A stretch of 64,000 nt of DNA from Nonomuraea typhae (GCF_009760925.1 NZ_VRLV01000008.1:186001-250000), one strand, 5' to 3'. Counted from the first letter of the stretch, positions 8,947 through 18,049 are shown. Notes: generated by a model not told the origin, from the sequence alone. A program made the numbers and translations.

Positions 8947-9615
8947 GTGATGATCCGACTGGCCGTGGTAGACGACCAGCCGGCGGTACGGCAGGCCCTC
9001 CGGTTCTATCTGCGATCCGAGCCCGACATCGAGATCGTCGCCGAGGCCGGCGACGGGCAGGCGGCGGAGGAGGTCGCCCGCCGGTTCGAGCCCGACGTGA
9101 TGCTCATCGACATCCGGATGCCCGGCACCGACGGCCTGACCGCGATCCGCCGCATCTGCGCCCGCGGCCCGCGCCCCGCGGTGCTCGCGTTGACCACGTT
9201 CGACCTGGACGAGTACCTGTTCGGCACCCTGCGTGCCGGCGCCGCCGGGTTCCTGCTGAAGGACGGCCCGCCCGAGATGTACATCCAGGCCGTCCGGCTC
9301 GCCCACCGGGGCCACGGCCTGATCGACCCGCAGGTGACCCGCCGCCTCATCCAGCGGTTCGCCCACGGCACGCCCCCGTCGCCCGGCATCCTCACGGCCC
9401 CGGCCGAGACGCTGACCCCGCGCGAGCACGACATCGTCCGGCACGTGGCCCGCGGCCTGTCCAACCGCGACGTCGCCCGCCGCCTCGGCATCGGCGAAGG
9501 CACCGTGAAGACGCACATGAACCACATCTTCGCCAAGCTGAACCTGCAGTCACGCGCCCAGGTGGTCATCTACGCCTACGAAAACGGCATCGTCACCCCT
9601 GGCGACCCCGCCTGA
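8947..9615 (+). CDS. NarL/LuxR-family response regulator
   Basis: A 222-residue two-component DNA-binding regulator. The receiver domain has VVDDQ, phospho-acceptor Asp55 in LIDIRMPG, the Thr of ALTTFD and Lys in FLLKDG. The C-terminal LuxR-type helix-turn-helix is LTPREHDIVRHVARGLSNRDVARRLGIGEGTVKTHMNHIFAKL (given in part: LSNRDVARRLGIGEGTVKTH). Start is GTG 8947, directly followed by an ATG. The partner kinase is encoded convergently and the two coding regions overlap at their 3' ends by 66 bp. Targets unknown. Confidence 0.92.
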   Translation: MMIRLAVVDDQPAVRQALRFYLRSEPDIEIVAEAGDGQAAEEVARRFEPDVMLIDIRMPGTDGLTAIRRICARGPRPAVLALTTFDLDEYLFGTLRAGAAGFLLKDGPPEMYIQAVRLAHRGHGLIDPQVTRRLIQRFAHGTPPSPGILTAPAETLTPREHDIVRHVARGLSNRDVARRLGIGEGTVKTHMNHIFAKLNLQSRAQVVIYAYENGIVTPGDPA

Positions 9616-10710
9616 CCCGGCCAGGGGCAGCTCGGCCGTCACCCGCCAGCCGTCCGGCCCCGGTCCGGCCTCGAACGTGCCGCCCAGCGCCTCGGCCTTC
9701 GCCCGCATGCCGTACACGCCCCAGCTGGGCGCGGCTTCGGGGTCACCGCGGCCGCCGTCGTCGCGGACCTCGACCCGCAGCGTGTGCGCCGAGGTGGTGA
9801 CGCGCACGTCGGCCGTGCTCCCGCGCGCGTGCTTGGCGGTGTTCGTGAGCGCCTCGCGCACGATGTGATAGGCCGCCTCCTGTACGGCCGGCGGCACGTC
9901 ACCCGGGTCGGGCAGCGGCGCCAGCCGTACCTCCAGGCCGCCTCCCCCGAGGCGGCGGACCAGGTGGGGCAGCCCGGCGAGCCCTTCGCCCGGCGCGGTG
10001 TGGGCGGCGAGCAGGCCGCGGACCTGCGCCAGCGCCTCGTCGGCCAGATCGGAGATGGTGCCCAGCGTCTGCCCCTGCGCCTCGGCGCCCGCCCGACGTC
10101 CGCCCACGGCCTGCATCCGGATCGCGACCAGGTGGTGCCCGACCACGTCGTGGATCTTTCCGGCGATGCGCAGGCGCTGCTCCAGCTCCCCCGCGGCCAG
10201 CCGGCCTTGCAGCTGGGCCCGTCGTTCCCGCTCCAGCCGCAGCGCGACCCCGACCCCGACCAGCATCAGCCCGCGCAGCAGCGCCTCGATCACCATGGCG
10301 GGGCTGACGGCCGCTCCGGCGTACGCCTGGTTGATCACCACGCCGGAGAGCATGGCGGCGGAGACTCCGAGCCCGGCCGGGAGGGGCGGGCGATGGTAGG
10401 CGGCCGAGACGAAGACGGCCAGCACCAGGATGTCGCTGCCCGGCACCCAGACGCCCGCCAGATGCCCGGCCGTCATGACGGCGGTGCAGGCCAGCCCGGT
10501 GAGCACGGGTAACCGGCGGCGCCCGACGACCAGCGCGCACATGAGCACGGCGAGTCCGAGCGCGGCGGGCTCGACCGGGAAACCGCGCGAGCGCCCGCCC
10601 CAGAGGAGCTCCAGGCCGGCCATCGTCAGGCAGCCCAGCAGGCCGGCGGCGCCGAGCGCCAGGTCACGGGTGAGTGGGGGCAGCCTCCGCCACCGGCTCA
10701 CGAGCCTCAT
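9550..10710 (-). CDS. HisKA_3-type sensor histidine kinase
   Basis: A 386-residue kinase, NarX/DesK type. The N-terminal half has 4-6 membrane helices with short loops, so it probably senses the membrane itself rather than a periplasmic ligand. The dimerisation/phospho-acceptor motif is GKIHDVVGHHLVAIRM (His187). The HATPase_c domain has the N box in REALTNTAKHA and glycine motifs DDGGRGD and WGVYGMRAKAEALGG. Cognate to the response regulator at 8947 by position and class. Its last 22 codons lie antisense to the regulator's last codons. Confidence 0.9.
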   Translation of the reverse strand: MRLVSRWRRLPPLTRDLALGAAGLLGCLTMAGLELLWGGRSRGFPVEPAALGLAVLMCALVVGRRRLPVLTGLACTAVMTAGHLAGVWVPGSDILVLAVFVSAAYHRPPLPAGLGVSAAMLSGVVINQAYAGAAVSPAMVIEALLRGLMLVGVGVALRLERERRAQLQGRLAAGELEQRLRIAGKIHDVVGHHLVAIRMQAVGGRRAGAEAQGQTLGTISDLADEALAQVRGLLAAHTAPGEGLAGLPHLVRRLGGGGLEVRLAPLPDPGDVPPAVQEAAYHIVREALTNTAKHARGSTADVRVTTSAHTLRVEVRDDGGRGDPEAAPSWGVYGMRAKAEALGGTFEAGPGPDGWRVTAELPLAGSGGVARGDDAVFVGVDDHLGA

Positions 10711-10812
10711 GGAGCGATGATCTCAACTCCTGGCGGCCGGCGCCTCCCTCGGCCGAGGGATTGTCGGTCGCGGCTGTCATGATGCCGGGCGTATCCGATC
10801 GAAGGAGTTGCC

Positions 10813-11367
10813 GTGGCCGACCTCGGCGAGATCTATTGCGTGTCTTTCGTGCGCGGCGTGGCGCCGGAGGAGGTGCTGCGCAGGTTCGGGGTGGATGAGG
10901 ACACCTTTACGGAACTATCCATCGACGAGCTGGCCAGCCGCTCATGGGAGGAATACGCGGAGGACTCGGCGGGCTGGATCGGCGCCGCCTCACTCGGCGA
11001 CTGGACCGTCCTCGTCGAACCAGGCGGGTGGAAGACGGCCGTGGACGAGGAGGTGTACACGAAGGTTTCCCATGCCGCCGAGCTGGTATCGGTCTGCCGG
11101 CACGACTACGCCAACGACAGCTTCCTCTACGCGGTCGACGGCCGTGGGATCACCTGGTTCGACCCGGAAATACCCGACAGCCGCGTAGGCGCCGAGCCCG
11201 ACCGGCTGCTCGACCGGATGCGCAGGCTCGGGCTCGACCCCGATGCGGAGGAGATCGACGACGCCCTGGAGCGGGCCTTCAAGCTGGCTGACGAGCTCAC
11301 TGGGCTGACCTACACGCCGGAGTTGCTCGACCGCCGCTTCCTTGCCGCCGAGCCGGTCTACGACTGA
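10813..11367 (+). CDS. DUF6461 family protein
   Basis: A 184-residue soluble, acidic protein (WIGAASLGDWTVLVEPGGW; VSVCRHDYANDSFLYAVDGRG) resembling DUF6461, an actinomycete family often present in several copies and of unknown function. GTG 10813 follows GAAGGAG at 10801-10807. It stands alone: a promoter gap lies upstream and a strong bidirectional hairpin lies immediately downstream. Confidence 0.72.
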   Translation: MADLGEIYCVSFVRGVAPEEVLRRFGVDEDTFTELSIDELASRSWEEYAEDSAGWIGAASLGDWTVLVEPGGWKTAVDEEVYTKVSHAAELVSVCRHDYANDSFLYAVDGRGITWFDPEIPDSRVGAEPDRLLDRMRRLGLDPDAEEIDDALERAFKLADELTGLTYTPELLDRRFLAAEPVYD

Positions 11368-11368
11368 G

Positions 11369-11397
11369 ACCGGGGACGGAGATGCGCCGTCCCCGGT
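11369..11397. terminator. Bidirectional hairpin terminator
   Basis: Perfect 11-bp stem ACCGGGGACGG / CCGTCCCCGGT with a 7-nt loop, exactly filling the gap between two convergent genes (stops at 11367 and 11402). Confidence 0.78.
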
Positions 11398-11401
11398 GGG
11401 G

Positions 11402-13579
11402 TCAGCGGCCGGGCTCCGGATCGCGGGGCAGGCCGAGCATGCGTTCGCCGATGATGTTCAGCTGCACCTCGGTGGTGCCGCCGTAGATGGTCATCGCCCT
11501 GGTCGCCAGCACGGCGCGGTTCCAGTAGCCGGGGTCGCCGAGCTTCATGTCGGCCGCCGCCGTCGCCCGCGCGCCCAGGAGGCCGACGGCGGCCTCCGAG
11601 ACGTGCTGGGCGTGGGAGGTGGACAGCAGCTTGCGCACCGACGCGTCCGCGCCGGGCTCGCTGCCCGCGAGCTGCTTGAGCGTGACCCGGAGCGACAGCG
11701 CGTTGATCGAGTGGCCCTCGCAGATGACGCCGGCCAGTTCGGCCGCCTCCACGGGGGTGAGCTCGCGGCCCAGCCGGGAGACCAGGCCGAGCAGGTCGGG
11801 GACGGACGCGCCGGTGCCGCCCGCGCCCGACGAGAGCGAGACCCGCTCGTTCGACAGCGTGTTGCGGGCCACCCGCCAGCCGTCGTCGACCGCGCCCACG
11901 ACCAGGTCGTCCGCGACGAACACGTCGTCGAGGAACACCTCGTTGAACAGGTTCTCCCCGGTCATCTCGGTCAGCGGCCGGACGGTCACCCCCTCGCCCT
12001 TCATGTCCACGAGGAAGTAGGTGATGCCGTCGTGCTTCGGCTTGCCCGGGTCCGTACGGGCGATGCAGATGCCCCACTCGGCGACGTGCGCGACGGAGGT
12101 CCAGATCTTCTGGCCGTTGAGCCGCCAGCCGCCCTCGACCTTCTCCGCCTTCATCTGCACGTTGGCCAGGTCGGATCCGGCGCCGGGCTCGGAGAAGAGC
12201 TGGCACCAGATCAGCTCGCCGCTGAGCGTCCTGGGCAGGAACCTCTCCTGCTGCTCGCGCGTGCCGTACGTGGCGATGGACGGCACCACCCACGCGCCGA
12301 TGATCATCGCGGGCAGCTTCACGCGGGCGGCCTTCAGCTCCTGCTGGATGAGCACCTGCTCCAGCGGCTTGGCGGCACGCCCCCACGGCTTGGCCAGGTG
12401 CGGCATGACGAAGCCCTGCGCGGCCAGCGCCCGCTTCTGCTCCTGCCCCTCCAGCTCGGCGATCGCGGCGAGCTCGGCGGCGATCCCGGCGCGCATCTCC
12501 TCGGCGCCCTCGGGCAGCTCGATCTCCATCTCGCGGGCGACGCCCTGCAGCGCGAGCGCGGTCACGGAGGCGGCCCACTCGGCGCTCGGGCCGAGCAGCG
12601 CGCGCAGCGTGAGCGCCCGGCGGTAGTACAAGTGGGCGTCGTGCTCGTAGGTGTAGCCGATGCCGCCGAAGGTCTGGATGGCGTCCTTGGCGCACTGCAC
12701 GGCGGCGTCGGGCGCCATGACGCCCGCGATCGCGGCGGCGTACTCCAGCTCGCGGCCCTCCGCGCGGGTGGCGTCCCAGACGGTGGCCCTGGCCTGCTCC
12801 AGCGCCACCAGCATGCGCGACAGCTTGTGCTTGATGCCCTGGAACTGGCCGATCGGCCGCCCGAACTGCTCGCGCACCTTGGCGTAGTCGGCCGCCGCCC
12901 GCACACACCACGAGGCCAGGCCGACCGCCTCGGCGCCGAGCAGGATCGCGGCCAGGTTCCGCACGTCGGGTCCCTCGACGCCGTCGAGGATCCGCTCAGC
13001 CGGTACGGCTGCCGCCGCCAGCTCGACCTTGGCCACGGCGCGGGTGATGTCGAGCGACGGGACGGCGGTCACGGTGGCGGCGGAGGCGTCGACGGCCACC
13101 CATTCCTCACCGTCGTCCGTGGTGACCGGCAGCACGAGGATGTCGGCCGACGCCCCGCCGAGCACGGGCTCCGCCGTACCCGAGACGACCAGGGAGCCGT
13201 CGCCGGAGCGCGTGCCCGTGAGCACGGAGCCGAGCGCCACGGCGGCGGTCAGCGTGCCGTCGGCCAGGCCGGGCAGCAGGGCGTGCTGCTTGGAGGCGTG
13301 GATGACGGCGCCGGCCAGCACCGTGGGGACGTACGGCCCCGGCGCCATCCGCTCGGCCAGCGCCTCGATCGCCACGGCGGCCTCCAGGAGGCCGTAGCCG
13401 GATCCGCCCGACTCCTCGGGCAGGTGCAGGCCCAGCAGCCCCTGCTCGGCCAGCCCCGGCCAGAACGCGGGGCGGCCTTCCTCGCTGGATCGCAGCAGTT
13501 CGGCGGGGATGTTCCGCTCGGCCCAGCCGCTGACAGACTCGCGGAGCGCCTCGTGCTCCTCGCTCAACCCGATCGCCAT
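11402..13579 (-). CDS. Two-domain acyl-CoA dehydrogenase (FadE34/FadE6-like)
   Basis: A 725-residue flavoenzyme containing two tandem acyl-CoA dehydrogenase modules, about twice the usual 380-400 residues. The N-terminal module (SEEHEALRESVSGWAERNIP...FGRPIGQFQGIKHKLSRM...FGGIGYTYEHDAHLYYRRA) is followed by a linker and a second module (ELIWCQLFSEPGAGSDLANV, KIWTSVAHVAEWGICIARTD, NERVSLSSGAGG, IYGGTTEVQLNIIGERMLGL). Mycobacterial enzymes of this layout act on CoA esters of steroid side chains or other bulky acids; the substrate here is unknown. A palindrome 33-45 bp upstream of the ATG also occurs upstream of the acyl-CoA ligase at 14888. Confidence 0.88.
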   Translation of the reverse strand: MAIGLSEEHEALRESVSGWAERNIPAELLRSSEEGRPAFWPGLAEQGLLGLHLPEESGGSGYGLLEAAVAIEALAERMAPGPYVPTVLAGAVIHASKQHALLPGLADGTLTAAVALGSVLTGTRSGDGSLVVSGTAEPVLGGASADILVLPVTTDDGEEWVAVDASAATVTAVPSLDITRAVAKVELAAAAVPAERILDGVEGPDVRNLAAILLGAEAVGLASWCVRAAADYAKVREQFGRPIGQFQGIKHKLSRMLVALEQARATVWDATRAEGRELEYAAAIAGVMAPDAAVQCAKDAIQTFGGIGYTYEHDAHLYYRRALTLRALLGPSAEWAASVTALALQGVAREMEIELPEGAEEMRAGIAAELAAIAELEGQEQKRALAAQGFVMPHLAKPWGRAAKPLEQVLIQQELKAARVKLPAMIIGAWVVPSIATYGTREQQERFLPRTLSGELIWCQLFSEPGAGSDLANVQMKAEKVEGGWRLNGQKIWTSVAHVAEWGICIARTDPGKPKHDGITYFLVDMKGEGVTVRPLTEMTGENLFNEVFLDDVFVADDLVVGAVDDGWRVARNTLSNERVSLSSGAGGTGASVPDLLGLVSRLGRELTPVEAAELAGVICEGHSINALSLRVTLKQLAGSEPGADASVRKLLSTSHAQHVSEAAVGLLGARATAAADMKLGDPGYWNRAVLATRAMTIYGGTTEVQLNIIGERMLGLPRDPEPGR

Positions 13580-13611
13580 TACCCAACCTCCAGCGGGTCC
13601 CGTGCCATGAC

Positions 13612-13624
13612 AGAACCATATTCT
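13612..13624. promoter_or_regulatory. Palindromic operator candidate AGAAC-CAT-ATTCT
   Basis: Imperfect inverted repeat AGAAC-N3-ATTCT between the acyl-CoA dehydrogenase start and the gene ending at 13640. It shares the pattern AGAAY-N3-RTTCT with the site at 14860-14872. It resembles the core of KstR-type TetR operators (AGAAC-NN-GTTCT) but is one base wider. Confidence 0.5.
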
Positions 13625-13639
13625 AGAGGATGCTTCTGT

Positions 13640-14821
13640 CTATAGCGGGCGCACGCCTTTCACGAGCGTGGCCAGATCGCGCCACTGCGCCTTGCGGGTG
13701 TTCGGTACGGTCGCCAGCAGCATCGCCGGCTTGCGCTTGCCCACCTCGACCACCGCCACCAGCGCCTCCGAGAACGTGCTGCCGTGGGTGACCCGGTAGC
13801 CGAGCAACCAGCCGGTGCCGGTGGCCAGCGGCTGCGAACCCGTCCAGGTCAGCGTCGCGCCCGCGGGGAACTGGGAGCGCAACGACCACCGCGCCGCCCG
13901 CACGGCCAGCTCGCGGTAGCCGGTCTCCTCCGCCGGCTTCGCCTTGGGGACCGTGATCGGGTACTTCGCCGAGACGATCATCGTGTACGGCCGCGCCACC
14001 TTGCCGATGCGCTGGGCCACCGTGAACGGGGCATACGACTTGGCCCTCCACGGGACGCCGAGCCTGGGGTACACGATCCCGGTCTCGGTGTCGGCGACCA
14101 GGCCGATGACCACCGCCGCCTTCCCCGCATAGGCGGGGAACACCTTCGTGGCCGGGACCGGCGGCAGCGTCACCTCCGCCCCCGGCCCGCCTCCGGCCAG
14201 GGCGGGAGTCGCGGAGGCGCGCTTGGGGGCGCGATCCGGGGTGTCGCCGCCGAAGAACACGAAGATGAGCACGACGGCGAGGATGGTGGCGATGATCGCG
14301 CCGACCATGTAGACGACGCGGAACGGGATCTCGCTGATCCCCCGCTTGCGCGGCGGCGGCGCGATCATCGGCATCCGCGGCCCCGGCGCCCTGGGCACCG
14401 TCACGGTCTCACTCGCCGCCTTCGCCTCGCGCGGAGCCGGGGGGACGGGCGTGGACGGACGCCTGGCCGGGGGCGCGGGGCGTGGTGGCGCCTGCTTGGG
14501 GGCGGGGCGGCGCACGTACATGGTGGTGCTGTCGTCCACCTCGGCGGACACCTCGTTGGCCACCTCGGCGGACACCTCTGCGGACACCTCGGCGGGTGTC
14601 TCTGCGGGCGCGGCCGCAGGCGCTTTCGGCCGCACAGGACGGCGGACGTGGACCGTGGTGTTCTGGTCGGCCTCTTCGGGCTCGGGTTCCAACTCCTCGG
14701 GCAGGACGATCCGCGGCATCTGGACGGTGTCGTCAGCGCTCACGTCGGCAGGCAGGACCACCCGCGGAATAGGCCCGGTTGGAGCATCGCAGGAAGATAC
14801 GTGGTCGCCGACGTCCGCCAT
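13640..14821 (-). CDS. Membrane-anchored protein with a Pro/Glu/Val-repeat cytoplasmic region
   Basis: A 393-residue protein of unknown function. The N-terminal ~165 residues are low complexity and probably cytosolic, with repeats such as AEVSAEVSAEVANEVSAEV and two near-copies of TT(V/M)(H/Y)VRRP. One membrane helix follows (VVYMVGAIIATILAVVLIFVFF, about 170-192), then a ~200-residue extracytoplasmic domain (AVVIGLVADTETGIVYPRLG, GWLLGYRVTHG). Similar domains occur in actinomycete proteins of unknown role. Divergent from the acyl-CoA ligase; the gap holds a perfect palindrome. Confidence 0.75.
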   Translation of the reverse strand: MADVGDHVSSCDAPTGPIPRVVLPADVSADDTVQMPRIVLPEELEPEPEEADQNTTVHVRRPVRPKAPAAAPAETPAEVSAEVSAEVANEVSAEVDDSTTMYVRRPAPKQAPPRPAPPARRPSTPVPPAPREAKAASETVTVPRAPGPRMPMIAPPPRKRGISEIPFRVVYMVGAIIATILAVVLIFVFFGGDTPDRAPKRASATPALAGGGPGAEVTLPPVPATKVFPAYAGKAAVVIGLVADTETGIVYPRLGVPWRAKSYAPFTVAQRIGKVARPYTMIVSAKYPITVPKAKPAEETGYRELAVRAARWSLRSQFPAGATLTWTGSQPLATGTGWLLGYRVTHGSTFSEALVAVVEVGKRKPAMLLATVPNTRKAQWRDLATLVKGVRPL

Positions 14822-14857
14822 GACGCGAGGTTAACCGAGAATCCCCCTATTCCCGGG

Positions 14858-14874
14858 ACAGAATGTAATTCTGT
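14858..14874. promoter_or_regulatory. Perfect 17-bp palindrome ahead of the acyl-CoA ligase
   Basis: ACAGAAT-GTA-ATTCTGT, 14 bp upstream of the ligase ATG and within the divergent gap. Same core pattern as 13612-13624, suggesting one repressor controls the dehydrogenase and the ligase. Confidence 0.6.
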
Positions 14875-14887
14875 AGTCTCCCCAGAC

Positions 14888-16309
14888 ATGAGGGGTTTCT
14901 ACGAGATCGCCACCGCCGACCCCGAACGTCCTGCTTTGCTGGGAGACGACCAGCTCACCTACGGTCACCTGCTGAAGCGGGCCAACCGCTTCTCCCACGG
15001 CCTGCGCGCCATGGGCGTGGACAGGGGCGACAGCGTCCTCACCGTGCTGCGCAACGGCCGGGACGCGCTGACCATGATGCTGGCCACCTACCAGATCGGC
15101 GCCTACCACGTCCCGGTGAACTGGCATTTCACCGACGACGAGATCGCCTACATCGCCGCCGACTGCGGCGCCGGGGCCGTCTTCCGCGGGCCGATCGGCG
15201 GGCGTTTCGACGACCAGCCGGACACCCCGCCCGAGCATCGCAGCGCCGGATCGATGATGCTCTACACCTCCGGCACCACCGGCCGCCCGAAGGGCGTGCG
15301 CAGACGGCTCCTCGACCTCTCCCCCGAGGAGCTCTACCCGATCCTCATGCGCAAGAGCTGGCGCCACTTCGGGCTGCCGATGGACGGCGTGCACCTGGTG
15401 TGCTCGCAGCTCTACCACTCGGCCCCGTACGGCCAGGCGATGATGGCCCTGCAGTTCGGCCATGCGATCGTGGCCCCGGACCGCTTCGACGCCGAGGACA
15501 CGCTGCGCCTGATCGAGCGCCACCGGGTGACGAACGCGTTCATGGTGCCGACCATGTTCCACCGGCTGCTGGCCGTACCGGATCGCGAGAGGCACGACCT
15601 GTCCTCGCTCACCCACCTCTACCACGGCGCCGCCCCCTGCCCGCGGGCCACCAAGCAGGCGATGATCGACTGGCTGGGACCGGTGCTGTGGGAGTACTAC
15701 GGCTCCACCGAGGCGGCGGTCGCCACCATGGTCTCCTCCGAGGAGTGGGCCGGGCGTCCGGGCACGGTCGGCCGTCCACTGGACGGGATGTCGTTCACGA
15801 TCGTGGACGAGGACGGGCACGAGGCCCCGGCCGGAGCCCCCGGCCTGGTGTACATCGGCGGCATCAACCGCTTCGAGTACCACGGCGACCCGGCCAAGAC
15901 CGCGGCCGCCATGCGCGAGCACGCCTACACCCCCGGCGACATCGGCTACCTGGACGACGACGGCTACCTGTTCCTGCTGGACCGCAGGACCGACCTGATC
16001 ATCTCCGGCGGCGTGAACATCTACCCCGCGGAGGTCGAGGCGGCGCTCCTGGAGCATCCCGCGGTGGCCGACGTGGCGGTGATCGGCGTGCCGGATCCCG
16101 AATGGGGGCACAAGGTCGTGGCCCTGGTGCAGCCAGCCGGGAGCGCGGTGCCGGGCGAGGAGTTGTCCGCCGCGCTCCTGGCCCATTGCGAGCCCCGGCT
16201 GGCCCGCCTCAAACACCCACGGGTCATCGAGTATCGGACGTCTCTCCCCAGAACGCCCACAGGCAAGCTGAGCAGGAGCAAGGTAAGAAAGGATTATCTT
16301 TCCTCCTGA
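14888..16309 (+). CDS. Acyl-CoA synthetase (ANL superfamily, FadD-type)
   Basis: A 473-residue AMP-forming ligase that would activate a carboxylic acid as its CoA thioester. Motifs: P-loop MMLYTSGTTGRPKGV, acyl-pocket region YHSAPYGQAMMALQFG, adenine motif YYGSTEAA, TPGDIGYLDDDGYLFLLDRR with the ribose-binding Asp, hinge GGVNIYPAEVE and catalytic C-terminal Lys in RTPTGKLSRSKVRK. It is somewhat short because the N-terminal domain is trimmed. ATG 14888 follows the shared palindrome. Placement near the two-domain acyl-CoA dehydrogenase suggests one catabolic route for a bulky acid. Confidence 0.88.
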   Translation: MRGFYEIATADPERPALLGDDQLTYGHLLKRANRFSHGLRAMGVDRGDSVLTVLRNGRDALTMMLATYQIGAYHVPVNWHFTDDEIAYIAADCGAGAVFRGPIGGRFDDQPDTPPEHRSAGSMMLYTSGTTGRPKGVRRRLLDLSPEELYPILMRKSWRHFGLPMDGVHLVCSQLYHSAPYGQAMMALQFGHAIVAPDRFDAEDTLRLIERHRVTNAFMVPTMFHRLLAVPDRERHDLSSLTHLYHGAAPCPRATKQAMIDWLGPVLWEYYGSTEAAVATMVSSEEWAGRPGTVGRPLDGMSFTIVDEDGHEAPAGAPGLVYIGGINRFEYHGDPAKTAAAMREHAYTPGDIGYLDDDGYLFLLDRRTDLIISGGVNIYPAEVEAALLEHPAVADVAVIGVPDPEWGHKVVALVQPAGSAVPGEELSAALLAHCEPRLARLKHPRVIEYRTSLPRTPTGKLSRSKVRKDYLSS

Positions 16310-16328
16310 CCTGGGAAGATATCCCCGC

Positions 16329-17411
16329 ATGAGGTTGATCGCGGCAGGTCTCGCCGTCGTTCTGGCCGCCGGGTGCGGCGTCTCCACGCCCACGCGTGAG
16401 GGCACCGCTTCACCGACCGCCACGGCCACGCCGGGCACGACGTCAGGCGGTACGGCGGCGCCGGCGAAGGCGGCGTCCACGCAGGAGCTCGAGACCGCCT
16501 ACGAACAGGTCATCGCCCAGGTGCTGCCGTCCATCGTGCAGATCACCACCAAGGTGGGACTGGGGTCCGGCGTCGTCTTCGACACCGCAGGACACGTGGT
16601 GACCAACGCGCACGTCGTCGGCCAGGCCACCGAGATGGAGGTCTCGCTGGCCACCGGGGGCACCTCGCGCAAGGCCAAGCTGGTCTCGTCGTTCCCGGCG
16701 GGCGACCTGGCGGTCATCAAGGTGGAGAACCCGGACGGCCTGAAGCCGGCGGTGTTCGGCGACTCCTCCAAACTGCGCGTCGGCCAGCTCGTGCTGGCGA
16801 TGGGCAACCCGCTGGGCCTGTCGGGCAGCGTCACTCAGGGCATCGTCTCGGCGCTCGGCCGCACGGTCAGCGAACCGCAGAACCCCGGCTCGCCCGGCGC
16901 GACCATCTCCGGCGCCGTCCAGACCTCGGCCGCGATCAACCCGGGCAACAGCGGCGGCGCGCTGGTCGACATGGCCGGGCAGGTGATCGGCATCCCGACC
17001 CTGGCCGCCACCGACCCCGAGCTCGGCGGCGGCGCGGCGCCCGGCATCGGCTTCGCCATCCCGAGCAACACCGCCTCGGACATCGCCGGGCAGATCGTCA
17101 AGCACGGCAAGGTCGTCAACAGCCACCGCGCCGCGCTGGGCCTCCGGGGCCGCACGGTCCTGGGCGAGGACGGCCGCGCCGTCGGCGTGGCGGTGGCCAG
17201 CGTGGAGGCCGGGGGCCCGGCCGCGAAGGCGGGCATCAAGTCCGGCGACGTGATCGTCTCGCTCAACGGCAAGCCGACGCCCACGATGTCCGACCTGTCG
17301 GAGATCCTCACCACGCTGAAGCCCGGCGACCAGGTGAAGGTCGAGGTGATCCGCCCGGACGGCCAGAGCGAGACCCTGGCCGTCACCTTGGGCGAACTCC
17401 AGGCCGACTAA
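16329..17411 (+). CDS. HtrA/DegP-like lipoprotein serine protease with PDZ domain
   Basis: Surface protease of 360 residues. Lipobox LAAGC gives lipidated Cys16. A Ser/Thr/Pro/Gly-rich tether to ~50 is followed by a trypsin-like domain with His95 (NAHVV), Asp126 (GDLAVIK) and Ser208 (NPGNSGGALVD), then a PDZ domain (VASVEAGGPAAKAGIKSGDVIVSLNG) ending at the C-terminus. Starts 20 bp after the acyl-CoA ligase, so co-transcription is likely, although the functions look unrelated. The stop overlaps that of the convergent downstream gene by 4 bp. Confidence 0.92.
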   Translation: MRLIAAGLAVVLAAGCGVSTPTREGTASPTATATPGTTSGGTAAPAKAASTQELETAYEQVIAQVLPSIVQITTKVGLGSGVVFDTAGHVVTNAHVVGQATEMEVSLATGGTSRKAKLVSSFPAGDLAVIKVENPDGLKPAVFGDSSKLRVGQLVLAMGNPLGLSGSVTQGIVSALGRTVSEPQNPGSPGATISGAVQTSAAINPGNSGGALVDMAGQVIGIPTLAATDPELGGGAAPGIGFAIPSNTASDIAGQIVKHGKVVNSHRAALGLRGRTVLGEDGRAVGVAVASVEAGGPAAKAGIKSGDVIVSLNGKPTPTMSDLSEILTTLKPGDQVKVEVIRPDGQSETLAVTLGELQAD

Positions 17412-18049
17412 GCGCGGCTGAAGTGGAACGGGCAGTGGGTGCCGCCCGTCCCGATGGTGGTGGTGCGCTCGAAGCGGAAACCGTGCCGGTCGGGGTCGAT
17501 GCCCTCGATCCAGTTGGCGTCGAAGGCGCACATGACCGGCATCAGCTCCGGCGTCCCGTTGGCCACCATGACGTCGTTGTAGAAGCACCTGTGCACGTCG
17601 AGGTGGTAGCGCTGCTCGTCATCGACCGCCCGGTCGAAGACGAACGCCGCCCCGAAGGCGTGTTCCTCGCGGGACTTGCTCATCTCGACCATGGCGCGGA
17701 AGGCGTCCGGCGCGTGGTCCAGCATCGCCCTGGTGCCCTCCTTCATGGTGTCGCCGAGCGGTTCGATGAAGGCCGCGCGCACGGCCGCGACGGCCGCGTC
17801 CGCGCCGAGCCGCGGCAGGAGGGTTTCGTAGGCGGCCACCAGGGCCAGGGTCATGCGGAGGTTGTGGCGGGCGGCCTCGTCGACGACCATGGCCTGGTTG
17901 GCCGCTTCGAGCTCGGCCTGCCGTACGCGCATGGCGCCGGTGAGGTCGCCGGGCAGCGCGGCGTAGAAGGCGTCGAGCAGCAGCGTGGTGTCGCGATCGG
18001 GATCGGGGACGTAGTCGCCCTCGGCGAGCCCGAACTGGTCGGTGGACAT
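17408..18049 (-). CDS. L-2-amino-thiazoline-4-carboxylate hydrolase family protein
   Basis: A 213-residue protein matching the ATC-hydrolase family, whose founding enzyme opens the thiazoline ring of ATC on the way to cysteine in Pseudomonas. Diagnostic stretch: the CFYNDVMVANGTPELMPVMC region, then ANWIEGID and GTGGTHCPFHF, with the conserved Cys residues. ATG 18049 has an AAAGGA ribosome-binding site 6-11 bp upstream. Many actinomycete members are uncharacterised, so the substrate should not be assumed. Confidence 0.82.
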   Translation of the reverse strand: MSTDQFGLAEGDYVPDPDRDTTLLLDAFYAALPGDLTGAMRVRQAELEAANQAMVVDEAARHNLRMTLALVAAYETLLPRLGADAAVAAVRAAFIEPLGDTMKEGTRAMLDHAPDAFRAMVEMSKSREEHAFGAAFVFDRAVDDEQRYHLDVHRCFYNDVMVANGTPELMPVMCAFDANWIEGIDPDRHGFRFERTTTIGTGGTHCPFHFSRA

